NCBI RefSeq assembly: GCF_002165255.2
Contig: NZ_CP028561.1
Location: forward strand, 1,178,001-1,242,000
Direction of reading: 5' to 3'
From: Acinetobacter sp. WCHA45
GTDB lineage: Bacteria > Pseudomonadota > Gammaproteobacteria > Pseudomonadales > Moraxellaceae
DNA: 64,000 nt
A program made the translations under genes and the position numbers. Shown piece by piece: positions 9,930-18,482 of this stretch (position 1 is the first letter of the stretch; every line of letters begins with the position of its first letter). The notes under the pieces were generated by a model, which ran no database searches, was not told the origin of the DNA, and saw only the letters and a program-made list of their open reading frames with translations.

Positions 9930-10403
9930 TCAAATACCTGTAACCGATAGGAGGGCTGAATCTAAACTTGCTGAGTTTTGACGTAGTGAAACAGTTTGAA
10001 CGTTGTCACGTGCAATTAAGTCTGCAAGAGAAATTTTTGAAAGATAATCGGCAATATGGTGGGAGAGTTCTTGCCATAAGTCATGCGTTAAGCACATTGC
10101 ACCATTTTGGCAGTTACCTTTATGGTCACAACGTGTCGCATCGACAGTTTCATTTACAGCTTCGATAATTTCTAGCACAGTGATTTCAGCAGCATTGCGT
10201 GCAAGATGATATCCACCGTTAGCACCACGAACGCTTGAAACTAACTCATGACGCTTAAGTTTCGCGAATAACTGTTCTAAATAAGCGACTGAGATGGATT
10301 GGCGTGCTGCTATTTCCGCAAGCGTGATCGTTTGTTCAGTTGGCTGCAAAGCTAAATCAAGTAGAGCAGTCACTGCGTAACGACCGCGAGTTGTAAGGCG
10401 CAT
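9930..10403 (-). CDS. iscR: Iron-sulfur cluster regulator IscR
   Basis: Rrf2-family repressor of the isc operon that binds a [2Fe-2S] cluster. The winged helix lies in residues 1-70 ([25 protein letters not shown]). Cluster ligands C92, C98, C104 and H107 are all present. I choose the ATG at 10403 because every family member begins MRLT; an upstream GTG adds only four residues. There is no strong ribosome-binding site, as the leader is only about 27 bases. A consensus promoter overlapped by a palindrome lies just upstream and fits negative autoregulation. Confidence 0.96.
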   Translation of the reverse strand: MRLTTRGRYAVTALLDLALQPTEQTITLAEIAARQSISVAYLEQLFAKLKRHELVSSVRGANGGYHLARNAAEITVLEIIEAVNETVDATRCDHKGNCQNGAMCLTHDLWQELSHHIADYLSKISLADLIARDNVQTVSLRQNSASLDSALLSVTGI

Positions 10404-10436
10404 GATTCGATACACATGGTTAGACTAGATGTCTAA

Positions 10437-10465
10437 ATTTTATTAATTCCGACTAAAATAGTCAA
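10437..10465 (-). promoter_or_regulatory. isc operon promoter with IscR-type operator
   Basis: Read on the minus strand, TTGACT and TAAAAT are separated by exactly 17 bases, a near-consensus sigma-70 promoter about 35 bases from the iscR ATG. The -35 box runs into GACTATTTTAGTC, an interrupted palindrome (GACTA/TAGTC) that matches the core of type 1 IscR sites as I know them. Binding there would occlude RNA polymerase. Confidence 0.75.
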
Positions 10466-10510
10466 GTTTTAAATTGTCATTATCAGTGTGAAAAGTGAAA
10501 TATATTTGAA

Positions 10511-11158
10511 TTATTGTATCCACATAGTATAAACAAAAAAGGCAATAAAAATAAAGCTCAATACAGCAAAGCTAATATTGATCAGGCGCTGGCGTTTTTG
10601 CATTCGGTGAATACGGTTTTGATATTGTTTAACTTCAACCAATAATGAGTTGATCTCAGAGCGTTGCTGATCAATTTTATCAAGCAATGGCGCGATTCGT
10701 TGCTGAGACGCAATAGCTTCTGCATCATTATCAAATGCATTGAACCATTGTTTCCAATTTGCGAATATACTCGTGAGTGTGAGGTGAGGGATTAAATCCA
10801 TCACATCTTCTTGAAGTCTTGCATCACCTAAAATACGCATATTGTAAATACTGCGCTGATTATTAAATACGAAAATTTTAATCAAATCGATGAGTGTGCT
10901 ATTTATTTCTAGATCAACTTTTCGATCTAGTGCTTTCATATCAAATAAAATTCCTTTTTCGGTAAATTGGACATAAAAGTCAAAAAAAGGAATATAGCTG
11001 TTGATTCGAATGGTAACTTTTTCATCGATAAGCTTTTTCGCTTGCAAGCGTAAAGTTGCATCATGCGTGAGAATGAATGAAAAAAAAGTTTCTAAAACAA
11101 TGATGACAATGTTTAGCAACAAATGGGGGTGTTTATGTCTTTGTTGCGTATCACTCAT
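10511..11158 (-). CDS. Membrane-anchored SCP2/UbiJ-like protein
   Basis: About 215 residues. The middle (~45-130) has alternating strands and the ILGDARLQEDVMDLIPHL segment, which loosely resembles the SCP2 lipid-binding fold of UbiJ-type proteins. A coiled coil (~160-190) follows. A single C-terminal transmembrane helix (SFAVLSFIFIAFFVYTMWIQ) ends the protein. A short hydrophobic stretch near the N terminus may also touch the membrane. I prefer the ATG MSDTQQ over a TTG seven codons upstream. It stands alone between iscR and a divergent phasin gene. The assignment is by fold impression only; the function is unknown. Confidence 0.6.
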   Translation of the reverse strand: MSDTQQRHKHPHLLLNIVIIVLETFFSFILTHDATLRLQAKKLIDEKVTIRINSYIPFFDFYVQFTEKGILFDMKALDRKVDLEINSTLIDLIKIFVFNNQRSIYNMRILGDARLQEDVMDLIPHLTLTSIFANWKQWFNAFDNDAEAIASQQRIAPLLDKIDQQRSEINSLLVEVKQYQNRIHRMQKRQRLINISFAVLSFIFIAFFVYTMWIQ

Positions 11159-11368
11159 AGGTCTCTTTGTCCTTGCCAATCACACTATAAATTTCATAAA
11201 GCACGTAAATCTGAGTATCCATACTCAATTGTTAAAAATAATTTACATGACTTTATTGCTTTGTAGAACAGTTTTTTAAAACGATCAAGTCTTAACTTTG
11301 ATATTATAAAAACATTTTTATGGTTAAATACGACATACTGTTTGTAAAGTGTTTGGGAGTAATGGTTA

Positions 11369-11824
11369 ATGGACAACTCAAATGTAGAACACCCAACTGA
11401 TGAGGCAGAGGTAAAAACTAAGCTAAAATCAAAGAGTTCTAAAAAATCTGCCCTTGATTTCAAAAAGTATACGCAACAGATTTGGCTGGCTGGATTAGGT
11501 GCTTTTTCACGCGCCGAAGAAGAGGGAAATAAATTATTTGACTCTTTAGTCAAGGTGGGTGAAGAGCTAGAATCCAAGACCGTAGATTTTGCTGATAGCA
11601 CTGTTGGAAAAGTAACTGAGAAAGCCAAAGAATCAGTGACGGATACTAAAGATAAAGTTGAAAAAATTTTAGACACAGGTGTGAATCATTCGTTGAATCG
11701 TATTGGTCTAGTCACTCCAAAAGATCTCCAGCATATCGAGCAACTTTTAGTTCAGCTACATATTAAAGTAGATGCATTGATTGAAGAAAATAATCTATTA
11801 AAGAGTAAATTGAATAAAAAGTAA
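11369..11824 (+). CDS. Phasin-family polyhydroxyalkanoate granule-associated protein
   Basis: 151 residues. After a charged N terminus, the segment YTQQIWLAGLGAFSRAEEEG (~37-56) is the signature of PhaI/PhaF-type phasins. It is followed by a long amphipathic helix and a coiled-coil end (~110-148). Phasins coat PHA granules or act as general stress proteins. No PHA synthase is in this window, so the role in storage cannot be confirmed. GGGAG about 10 bases upstream supports this ATG over one seven bases earlier in another frame. Confidence 0.8.
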   Translation: MDNSNVEHPTDEAEVKTKLKSKSSKKSALDFKKYTQQIWLAGLGAFSRAEEEGNKLFDSLVKVGEELESKTVDFADSTVGKVTEKAKESVTDTKDKVEKILDTGVNHSLNRIGLVTPKDLQHIEQLLVQLHIKVDALIEENNLLKSKLNKK

Positions 11825-11892
11825 AAAATATAGGCACTCGTCTGTTTATGTGGTTTTTGAGTATTTATTTTTGCTAAAAAGCCTTTCTAGTA

Positions 11893-11922
11893 TTGCGTTC
11901 TCCCCTAAAGCATTGCTATAAA
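11893..11922 (+). promoter_or_regulatory. Putative promoter of the HU gene
   Basis: TTGCGT and TATAAA are separated by 18 bases, with TGC directly before the -10 (extended -10 form). It lies about 70 bases upstream of the HU start codon. Confidence 0.5.
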
Positions 11923-11989
11923 GGCGGCATGGCCTTTTAAACTATAGCCTTGGATCTTAACAAACGATATTAAGAGGATATTTTTTATC

Positions 11990-12262
11990 ATGAATAAATC
12001 AGAATTAATTGATGCGATTGCTGAAAAAGGGGGAGTATCTAAATCGGATGCTGGTAAGGCACTCGATGCAACGATTGCGTCAATCACTGAAGCACTTAAA
12101 AGCGGTGATACGGTTACTTTAGTTGGTTTTGGTACATTTAGCGTTAAAGAACGTGCTGCACGTACTGGTCGTAATCCTAAAACAGGTGAAGAGCTTCAAA
12201 TTAAAGCAAGCAAAGTACCTAGTTTTAAACCAGGTAAGGGTTTAAAAGATTCAGTTGCGTAA
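11990..12262 (+). CDS. hupB: DNA-binding protein HU
   Basis: Small nucleoid-architectural protein that bends DNA as a dimer. The 90 residues start [18 protein letters not shown] and include the DNA-binding arm [15 protein letters not shown] with the intercalating-proline region. AAGAGGAT lies upstream of the ATG. It is followed by a strong terminator and then ppiD, an order also common in other gamma-proteobacteria (hupB-ppiD). Confidence 0.96.
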   Translation: MNKSELIDAIAEKGGVSKSDAGKALDATIASITEALKSGDTVTLVGFGTFSVKERAARTGRNPKTGEELQIKASKVPSFKPGKGLKDSVA

Positions 12263-12276
12263 TCTTTTTAAATCAG

Positions 12277-12305
12277 AAAACGCACCATTTTGGGTGCGTT
12301 TTTTA
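12277..12305 (+). terminator. Terminator after the HU gene
   Basis: AACGCACC and GGGTGCGTT form a GC-rich stem around ATTT, followed by six T residues. Confidence 0.9.
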
Positions 12306-12390
12306 TTTATTGAATGAAATACTTTATTCAGCATTCATTCGCTTTGGTTTTTCAGTTAAAATTGCCCCGAAATAAAATATTGGAATACTT

Positions 12391-14262
12391 ATGGAATCAT
12401 TTCGTACAGTCATTAAGGGTTGGCTTGGCAAAGTCCTATTAGTTTTGTTTTTGACCCCTTTAGCGCTTGTAGGTATTGAAGGATATTTTAGCGGCAGTAA
12501 TAAAGCAGACGTTGCGAAATCTGTTAACGGACAAGATATTTCTAATAAAGACTTGGAAAGTGCGACTAAAAATTATAAAGATCAATATTTATCAATGGTT
12601 AAGGGTGATGAGTCTCTTTTAAATCAGTCCGTTATTCAGCAAAAAGCTTTAGATGCGCTGATTGCACGCTCTTTATTGCAACAACAGGCAGAAAAATTAG
12701 GTATTTCTTTAAGTGATACTCAGCTAGAGCAAATGTTGGCACAACAACCAAGTTTCCAAGAAAATGGAAAGTTTTCTCAAAAGTTGTATGAAAATTATTT
12801 ACGTTCAGTTGGAATGACTAACCAAGCTCTAATTGCTAGCCTGCGTCAAGATCATGCCCTAAAAATGATTTCATCGACTTTGTTAGATTATGCGTTGGTA
12901 AGTCAATCTGATTTACATCAGCTTGCGAGTTTGCAAACAGAACAGCGTACTTTGCATTTAGCAAGTATTAAGTTGGATGATTATAAAAAAGGTTTGACTG
13001 CGTCGACTCAAGAAATAACAGAGTACTACAACAAGCATAAAAATGAATTTAAGCAAGTTGCGAGTGTTGATGTTGACTATGTGGTTTTAAGCCCAGCATT
13101 ATTGCCTCAAACTAATTTAAATATCACTGATGCTGATTTACAACAAGCTTATAAGGCTTTTGTTGAAAAGCAGCAGAAAGATGCAAAACGTGAAGTTAAG
13201 CATATTTTAATTACAACTGATGCGCGCGATGCGGCAGCAGCTCAAAAAATTGCGAATGATGTTTATGCCAAGATTCAAGGTGGAATGTCATTTGCTCAAG
13301 CGGCTGCACAATTTTCTGAAGACCCGACTTCAAAAGCACAGGGTGGTTTAGTTGATGCTTACGCGCCAGGTATTTTCTCAGCCGACTTTGATAATGCGGT
13401 TAATGGATTAAAGAATGGTGAAGTTTCTAAGCCTGTTAAAACACAATATGGCTACCATATCATTGAAGCAAATGCACCAGTTACAAATATTCCTTCATTT
13501 GAGAGTGAGAAAGCTCGCTTAACAGCTGAAGTGCAGAAAGCAAAAACTGCAAATTTATTTAGCGATACTGTAAATAGCTTAAATGAAATGGTTGTGGGCA
13601 ATGACTCTTTAGAAGCGGTTGCTCAAGAAGTGAAGGGTGCTCGTGTTGAATCTTTAAATGGGGTGACCTTAACTACTCAAAACCCTTATTTGAGTGATTT
13701 AAATGTTAAAGCAAAACTGTTCAATGATGATGTGAAAAACGGTGACCGTAATGCATCTTCTAATATTCAGTTAGCGAATGGTGATACGATTTGGATTAAA
13801 GTCCGTAATTACCATGCAGCGGGTGTTAAACCATTAGATCAAGCGACTGCTGAAGTAAAAGCAAAAGTCATTGATGCAAAGGCATATAAAGCTGCTCAAG
13901 CAAAAATTTCAAAGATTTTAGCTGATTTTAAAGCGTTACCTGCTGCACAAGTTGTTGCAAAATCACAAGTCACTTTTGAAGATGCAGGTACATTTGCACG
14001 TTCTCAAGGTTTAAAGCGTGCAATTGAACGTGCTGCTTTCAGTATTCCAGCGCCAACTAAAGAAGGTATGTGGTCTGCTACGACAGCAAAATTACCTAAT
14101 GAGTTGGTTATCGTTGCAGTTTCAAACGTGAATACTAATGCTGCAAATGAGTTACCGCCAGAACAAATTGCTGAGTTAACTAAGTTGTATCAGCAGTTCC
14201 GTGGTCAGCAGTTACTAGAAGACTATACTGATTATTTAAAATCACAGGCGAAGATCAAATAA
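12391..14262 (+). CDS. ppiD: Periplasmic folding chaperone / PPIase PpiD
   Basis: Inner-membrane-anchored, SecYEG-associated chaperone for exported proteins. The 623 residues have one N-terminal transmembrane helix (~10-32), a SurA-like chaperone domain (~35-190) and a parvulin domain (~265-370, from KHILITT to YGYHII). A second large helical region follows. The size matches PpiD of gamma-proteobacteria. It follows hupB in the usual order and ends at a terminator. Confidence 0.93.
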   Translation: MESFRTVIKGWLGKVLLVLFLTPLALVGIEGYFSGSNKADVAKSVNGQDISNKDLESATKNYKDQYLSMVKGDESLLNQSVIQQKALDALIARSLLQQQAEKLGISLSDTQLEQMLAQQPSFQENGKFSQKLYENYLRSVGMTNQALIASLRQDHALKMISSTLLDYALVSQSDLHQLASLQTEQRTLHLASIKLDDYKKGLTASTQEITEYYNKHKNEFKQVASVDVDYVVLSPALLPQTNLNITDADLQQAYKAFVEKQQKDAKREVKHILITTDARDAAAAQKIANDVYAKIQGGMSFAQAAAQFSEDPTSKAQGGLVDAYAPGIFSADFDNAVNGLKNGEVSKPVKTQYGYHIIEANAPVTNIPSFESEKARLTAEVQKAKTANLFSDTVNSLNEMVVGNDSLEAVAQEVKGARVESLNGVTLTTQNPYLSDLNVKAKLFNDDVKNGDRNASSNIQLANGDTIWIKVRNYHAAGVKPLDQATAEVKAKVIDAKAYKAAQAKISKILADFKALPAAQVVAKSQVTFEDAGTFARSQGLKRAIERAAFSIPAPTKEGMWSATTAKLPNELVIVAVSNVNTNAANELPPEQIAELTKLYQQFRGQQLLEDYTDYLKSQAKIK

Positions 14263-14285
14263 GTTTGATCTAAGCTTTGAAATTT

Positions 14286-14316
14286 AAAAAGCCAGTTCTT
14301 ATGAACTGGCTTTTTT
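14286..14316. terminator. Bidirectional terminator between ppiD and cpoB
   Basis: GCCAGTTC and GAACTGGC form a perfect 8-bp stem with a TTAT loop, preceded by As and followed by six Ts, so it works for both converging genes. Confidence 0.9.
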
Positions 14317-14330
14317 GTGCATGATAAGCA

Positions 14331-15194
14331 TTATTTTTTCTGAATAAATTTAGCTTCTTCGGATTGTGGATATTGGTTAAGCAACTTTGTTTTATACTTA
14401 TTGGTAAGAGCAGTGTTTTTATCGACTTCTTTTGCAATGCTATAAAGTTGATAAACCGCTCGAGAAGCTTTTGCTGAATTGGGATAGCGTGTTACCACGA
14501 TATTATAGTTTTGTTTGGCTGCTTTATAGTCAACAGGTTCAACCGCTAAATAAAACTCAGCTAGCCAAAAGTAAGCGTTTCCAACATAAATTCCATTTGG
14601 GTGGTTTTTAATGAAATTTTGCATGGGTTGGATGGCTTTTTTTGCACCACCTTGTTTGTAGGCATCTAGAGCAACCGTATATGCTGCTTTTTCTAGCTCA
14701 ATTTGGTTGGTGGTATTGCTTGTGGTAGCGGTATTTGACTTCGGTTGTACGGCAGGTGTCTGAGAGACTGTGTCTTGTTTTACAGGACTAGGAGCTGTTG
14801 ATGTGGGTGCAGATGTTGGAGCTGAGTTTGTTTCTGTTTTTACTGTATCAGTTGTCGTACTATTTTCTGGTTCTGTATTTTCTTCTGGCGGGTCAATTTT
14901 TTGAGAGAGTAATTCTAAGCGTTGATCTAAATCTGTATAGCGATTTGCCAACTCTTTTTTCAGTTGTTCAATAGAATTGTCATGCTCTTCTAATTGTCCT
15001 CGTAATTTTCGAACTTCTTCTTCTAGTTTTTGGTTCTTTTGAATGAGATCCCAATTTAGGTTTGCGCCAGGATTAGAGATATTTGTGTTATCTGCAATCG
15101 TCTGGCTCAGTGCACGAGATTCAATGGGAACATTTGCATATAAATGTGCGCTAGCGAGTAAGGCAGTAAAAAGTACGGAATACTTTTTTAGCAT
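14331..15194 (-). CDS. cpoB: Cell division coordinator CpoB/YbgF
   Basis: Periplasmic TPR protein that links Tol-Pal function to peptidoglycan synthesis. The 287 residues show a signal peptide (~1-20, ending AHLYA), a trimerising coiled coil (~50-95), a Thr/Pro/Ser-rich linker (~100-165) and three TPR-like repeats (~170-285). The linker is longer than in E. coli. It is not next to tolB-pal in this window, so it is separated from the tol cluster, at least on this side. Confidence 0.85.
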   Translation of the reverse strand: MLKKYSVLFTALLASAHLYANVPIESRALSQTIADNTNISNPGANLNWDLIQKNQKLEEEVRKLRGQLEEHDNSIEQLKKELANRYTDLDQRLELLSQKIDPPEENTEPENSTTTDTVKTETNSAPTSAPTSTAPSPVKQDTVSQTPAVQPKSNTATTSNTTNQIELEKAAYTVALDAYKQGGAKKAIQPMQNFIKNHPNGIYVGNAYFWLAEFYLAVEPVDYKAAKQNYNIVVTRYPNSAKASRAVYQLYSIAKEVDKNTALTNKYKTKLLNQYPQSEEAKFIQKK

Positions 15195-15465
15195 AAAAAT
15201 TCATCCATAAAGTTAAAAAGCCGTGAGCGAACAAGTCCTCATGTTTACTTGTGGCACACTAGATCTATGTTTTTGATTTAGTCATTAAAGCAGCAACTCA
15301 TTTAAATGCAATAAGCATTTACAATCTTCAAGCATTTTTCGAATAAAGAAATTATCTGTTGTTTAATGTTTATACATATTTAAATTAAACGGATAATATA
15401 GAGATAGATTTTGCTGATGAAATAAGCAATTGAATCAAAAAGTCACTTAAAAACAGATACAAGTC
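15195..15465. other. Intergenic region between cpoB and ffs
   Basis: About 270 AT-rich bases between the divergent cpoB and ffs units. It must hold the cpoB promoter, but I see no convincing -10/-35 pair for it, and no open reading frame, repeat or RNA gene. Confidence 0.5.
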
Positions 15466-15493
15466 TTGCAACTCAGGTAAAAATCTCTATACT
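15466..15493 (+). promoter_or_regulatory. Promoter of the SRP RNA gene
   Basis: TTGCAA and TATACT are separated by 16 bases and end about 10 bases before the start of the SRP RNA, the right distance for a stable-RNA promoter. Confidence 0.65.
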
Positions 15494-15502
15494 TTGTCAG
15501 GC

Positions 15503-15618
<116 letters not shown>

Positions 15619-15620
15619 AT

Positions 15621-16103
15621 TTATTCTTCATCGCTCGTTCGAGCAATTGCTTTCATAATTATTCCCATATCAAATCCTCGGTACTGTAAGAATCTAATTT
15701 GTCTTGCTTTTAGTTTTGGATCTGTCTCTACTTCTATTCCAAATTTCTTTATTTTGAGTTGATAAGCTTGATCTAGCCAATCGACCTCTGAAAGTTCTTC
15801 TTTAATAAGTTCTGTATCGAGTTGTTTTGCTTTTAAAACCTGTTTAATTCTTTGTAATCCTTTACCTTTTCTAAGTTGACTGGCCAATGTGAGTTCTGCA
15901 ACACGTTGGTCGCTTTGGTAATTTTGTTGTGCTAATTCATCAACTAGATTTGCGACTTCTTCTGGATTGATCGCATATTGATTTAATTTTGCTTCGAGAT
16001 CTGCTTTGGAATAATCCCGACGTGTAAGAAGGGCAAATGCATAAGAGCGTAATCTTACACCTGTTAGTGTTTTCGGTTTCTCTATTTTTTCAGAATTAAA
16101 CAA
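15621..16103 (-). CDS. recX: RecA regulator RecX
   Basis: RecX binds and limits RecA filaments. The 160 residues are made of three-helix repeats typical of the family (RLRSYAFALLTRRDYSKADLE, then YQSDQRVAELTLASQLRKGKG). The start is TTG, with AGAGG nine bases upstream; no in-frame ATG lies near the N terminus. It follows recA on the same strand, separated by a hairpin that should reduce its transcription relative to recA. Confidence 0.9.
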   Translation of the reverse strand: MFNSEKIEKPKTLTGVRLRSYAFALLTRRDYSKADLEAKLNQYAINPEEVANLVDELAQQNYQSDQRVAELTLASQLRKGKGLQRIKQVLKAKQLDTELIKEELSEVDWLDQAYQLKIKKFGIEVETDPKLKARQIRFLQYRGFDMGIIMKAIARTSDEE

Positions 16104-16123
16104 GTTTTATATCCTCTTGAAAG

Positions 16124-16146
16124 AAAAACGCCCCGAAGGGCGTTTC
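16124..16146 (-). terminator. Terminator/attenuator between recA and recX
   Basis: On the minus strand AAACGCCC and GGGCGTTT form a GC-rich stem with a TTCG-type tetraloop, followed by Ts. It lies directly after the recA stop and within the recA-recX unit. Confidence 0.85.
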
Positions 16147-16149
16147 AGC

Positions 16150-17196
16150 TTAGCTTTCTAAAAAATCTGGTTCTTCTTCATCTTCAGTTTGAGCTGCTTC
16201 TTTGTTATTTTTAGTAAGAAGTTGTTCACGAATGACCTTTTCGATTTCTTGAGCCATTGCTGGATTTTCCTCAAAATGTCGAATCACGTTATTTTTACCT
16301 TGACCAATTTTATTGCCTTGATAAGAATACCAAGCACCCGCTTTTTGTACGATGTCTTGTTGAACAGCAAGATCAACCAATTCGCCTAACTGATTGGTAC
16401 CTTTGCCATACATGATTTGGAACACAGCTTCTTTGAACGGAGGTGCCATTTTGTTTTTCACAACTTTAACACGCGTTTCGTTACCTGTGATCTCGTCACC
16501 TTCTTTCACTTGACCAATACGACGGATGTCTAAGCGTACAGAAGCGTAGAATTTAAGTGCATTACCACCTGTAGTGGTTTCTGGACTACCAAACATTACA
16601 CCAATCTTCATACGGATTTGGTTAATGAAGATCACCATACAGTTCGAGCGTTTTGCATTACCTGTAATTTTACGCAGAGCTTGACTCATTAAGCGTGCTT
16701 GTAAGCCCATATGCGAGTCGCCCATTTCGCCTTCAATTTCAGCTTTAGGGGTTAATGCTGCTACAGAGTCGACAACGATTAAATCGATTGCACCCGAACG
16801 CACTAGCATATCGGCGATTTCGAGCGCTTGCTCACCGTGGTCAGGTTGTGAAACCAATAGATTATCAATATCTACGCCAAGCTTACGTGCATATTCTGGA
16901 TCTAATGCATGTTCTGCATCGATAAAGGCACAGGTACCGCCATTTTTTTGACATTGAGCAATCGCTTGTAATGTCATGGTGGTTTTACCTGAAGATTCAG
17001 GACCATAAATTTCGATAATACGACCTTTAGGTAATCCGCCAATCCCTAATGCGATATCGAGAGTTAAAGAACCTGTAGAAACCGCTTCAACAGCTTGTAC
17101 AGTATTATCACCTAAGCGCATCACGGTATTTTTACCAAACTGCTTTTCAATTTGGCTTAAGGCTGCTTGTAACGCCTTGCTTTTATTATCATCCAT
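16150..17196 (-). CDS. recA: Recombinase RecA
   Basis: Strand-exchange ATPase of homologous recombination and the DNA-damage response. The 348 residues carry Walker [10 protein letters not shown], the [11 protein letters not shown]alker B strand, the loop with [16 protein letters not shown], and an acidic C terminus (EDEEEPDF). Length and sequence are fully normal. A leader of about 70 bases with potential secondary structure separates the -10 box from the start. I see no LexA-type CTG-N10-CAG box, in line with the absence of LexA known for Acinetobacter. Confidence 0.98.
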   Translation of the reverse strand: MDDNKSKALQAALSQIEKQFGKNTVMRLGDNTVQAVEAVSTGSLTLDIALGIGGLPKGRIIEIYGPESSGKTTMTLQAIAQCQKNGGTCAFIDAEHALDPEYARKLGVDIDNLLVSQPDHGEQALEIADMLVRSGAIDLIVVDSVAALTPKAEIEGEMGDSHMGLQARLMSQALRKITGNAKRSNCMVIFINQIRMKIGVMFGSPETTTGGNALKFYASVRLDIRRIGQVKEGDEITGNETRVKVVKNKMAPPFKEAVFQIMYGKGTNQLGELVDLAVQQDIVQKAGAWYSYQGNKIGQGKNNVIRHFEENPAMAQEIEKVIREQLLTKNNKEAAQTEDEEEPDFLES

Positions 17197-17276
17197 CTCA
17201 AAACCTCAAAACTTTATTTCTTAACGACTAACCCAAGTGGATGTACTGAATCTCAACTTGTTGGGACTTGAGTATA
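17197..17276 (-). promoter_or_regulatory. recA -10 box and structured 5' leader
   Basis: TATACT on the minus strand (17271-17276) is a good -10 without a clear -35 partner. The following leader can fold: CCCAA plus AGT (17256-17265 region) pairs with ACTTGGG (17232-17238) with a two-base bulge. A structured recA leader has been reported for Acinetobacter, and this hairpin is the natural candidate here. Confidence 0.5.
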
Positions 17277-17354
17277 GTGGCAGATTCTAGTTGTATATTC
17301 CACATCTGATCTGTGTCAGTACGACACAAGATGACGCATCCAAATTAGAAAATT

Positions 17355-17783
17355 TTATTCATCATGATATGACCATGATTCTACATTTTCTTGTTTAAAA
17401 CGATTGATATCACGACGATCTTTTTTACTTGGTCGGTGATCAGGTCGGGCTAGATTATGCAATTTTCGCTGTGATGCATGCAACTCTCTGCGTTCAATAC
17501 TTTCAGGCGTTTCTTCATAAAGAAGTTGAGCCATGGGAGCACCACCTCGAACAGCTGATAGTGCTTTCACAACAACGGTCTTTTTCTCAAAACCTTGCTG
17601 TATGGTGAGTTCCATTCCAATACGCACGTCTCTAGAAACTTTAACGCGGTCATTGTTGTGATGGACTTTACCACCTTCAATTGCGGCTTTGGCAATAGAG
17701 CGAGTTTTAAAAAAACGTGCAGCCCAAAGCCATTTATCAATGCGCATGGCATCCATGCTGTCTGATTCATGCTGTTTTGGCAT
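17355..17783 (-). CDS. hslR: Ribosome-associated heat shock protein Hsp15 (S4 domain)
   Basis: Hsp15 binds free 50S subunits that carry nascent peptidyl-tRNA and helps recycle them. The 142 residues contain an S4 RNA-binding domain (~12-75, from MRIDKWLWAARFFKTRS) and a basic C-terminal tail. It overlaps the end of the upstream yrfG-like gene by 17 bases, so the two are translationally coupled, as in the yrfG-hslR order known from enterobacteria. Confidence 0.92.
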   Translation of the reverse strand: MPKQHESDSMDAMRIDKWLWAARFFKTRSIAKAAIEGGKVHHNNDRVKVSRDVRIGMELTIQQGFEKKTVVVKALSAVRGGAPMAQLLYEETPESIERRELHASQRKLHNLARPDHRPSKKDRRDINRFKQENVESWSYHDE

Positions 17784-18471
17784 CTGTTACCTGTAAGTTG
17801 GTGTCAAGATAATCAAAGAGATTGGTTAAATGATCAAGTGATGGGTACGCTATTTCCGTGGCGAGTCGAGCGGGTTTAGCACTAGACGGTTGTAAAATGC
17901 TAAATAATTGGTTAATACCAAAACGTTCAGCACCTTGGAGTACCGCAACCGTATCATCAATAAATATTGCTTGAGCTGGATCAAATGGATGTATTTGTTG
18001 TAACTTTTGCCAAAAAGCGACTTCTTCTTTGGCATGCCCAAGCTCTTCACTACTGATCATGACTTCAAAGTAAGGGCTAAGTTCGACATTTTCAAGCTTC
18101 AGTTGTAAGCCTGCTCGATCAGCATTGGTCAGTAACCAACAGCGATAGCCTTGAGCTTTGAGTTGTTCTAATAATTCAAAGCAACCTGAACGCGCTTTGA
18201 TTTTTTCTCGATGCTCGTATAGGAGTTGCAAAACATCGACTCCAACTTTTGTAGTCCAGTACGCAGAAGAATACCAAGATAGTGTATGCTTATGTTGTTG
18301 GTAAAATTGAAATAGTGTCTGTTTACTCTGTTCTAGAGTGCATTGGTGTGTTTGGGCATGACGTTCAGGTAAACAATGATTCCAAATAAAATCATCGAAG
18401 GCTAAATCGAGTAATGTGCCATCCATGTCGAACATGGCGATAGGCTGCTGCTGTAAATCTGAATATGACAT
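17767..18471 (-). CDS. yrfG: GMP/IMP nucleotidase YrfG-like HAD hydrolase
   Basis: HAD-superfamily 5'-nucleotidase. The nucleophile motif is DMDGTLLDL (~14-22), motif II is WLLTNAD, and motif IV is IFIDDTVAVL. The LAFDDFIWNHCLPE segment after motif I is characteristic of YrfG. At 234 residues it is slightly longer than the E. coli protein. It overlaps hslR and is divergent from cysQ, with only 11 bases between starts, so the two promoters must lie inside the opposing genes. Confidence 0.85.
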   Translation of the reverse strand: MSYSDLQQQPIAMFDMDGTLLDLAFDDFIWNHCLPERHAQTHQCTLEQSKQTLFQFYQQHKHTLSWYSSAYWTTKVGVDVLQLLYEHREKIKARSGCFELLEQLKAQGYRCWLLTNADRAGLQLKLENVELSPYFEVMISSEELGHAKEEVAFWQKLQQIHPFDPAQAIFIDDTVAVLQGAERFGINQLFSILQPSSAKPARLATEIAYPSLDHLTNLFDYLDTNLQVTDAKTA

Positions 18472-18482
18472 AAGGCTGATCT

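Noticed and set aside
17197..17345. LexA/SOS box upstream of recA
   Set aside because: No CTG-N10-CAG site is found; GTGTCGTACTGACAC (17317-17331) is a partial palindrome but does not fit a LexA site and lies upstream of the -10.
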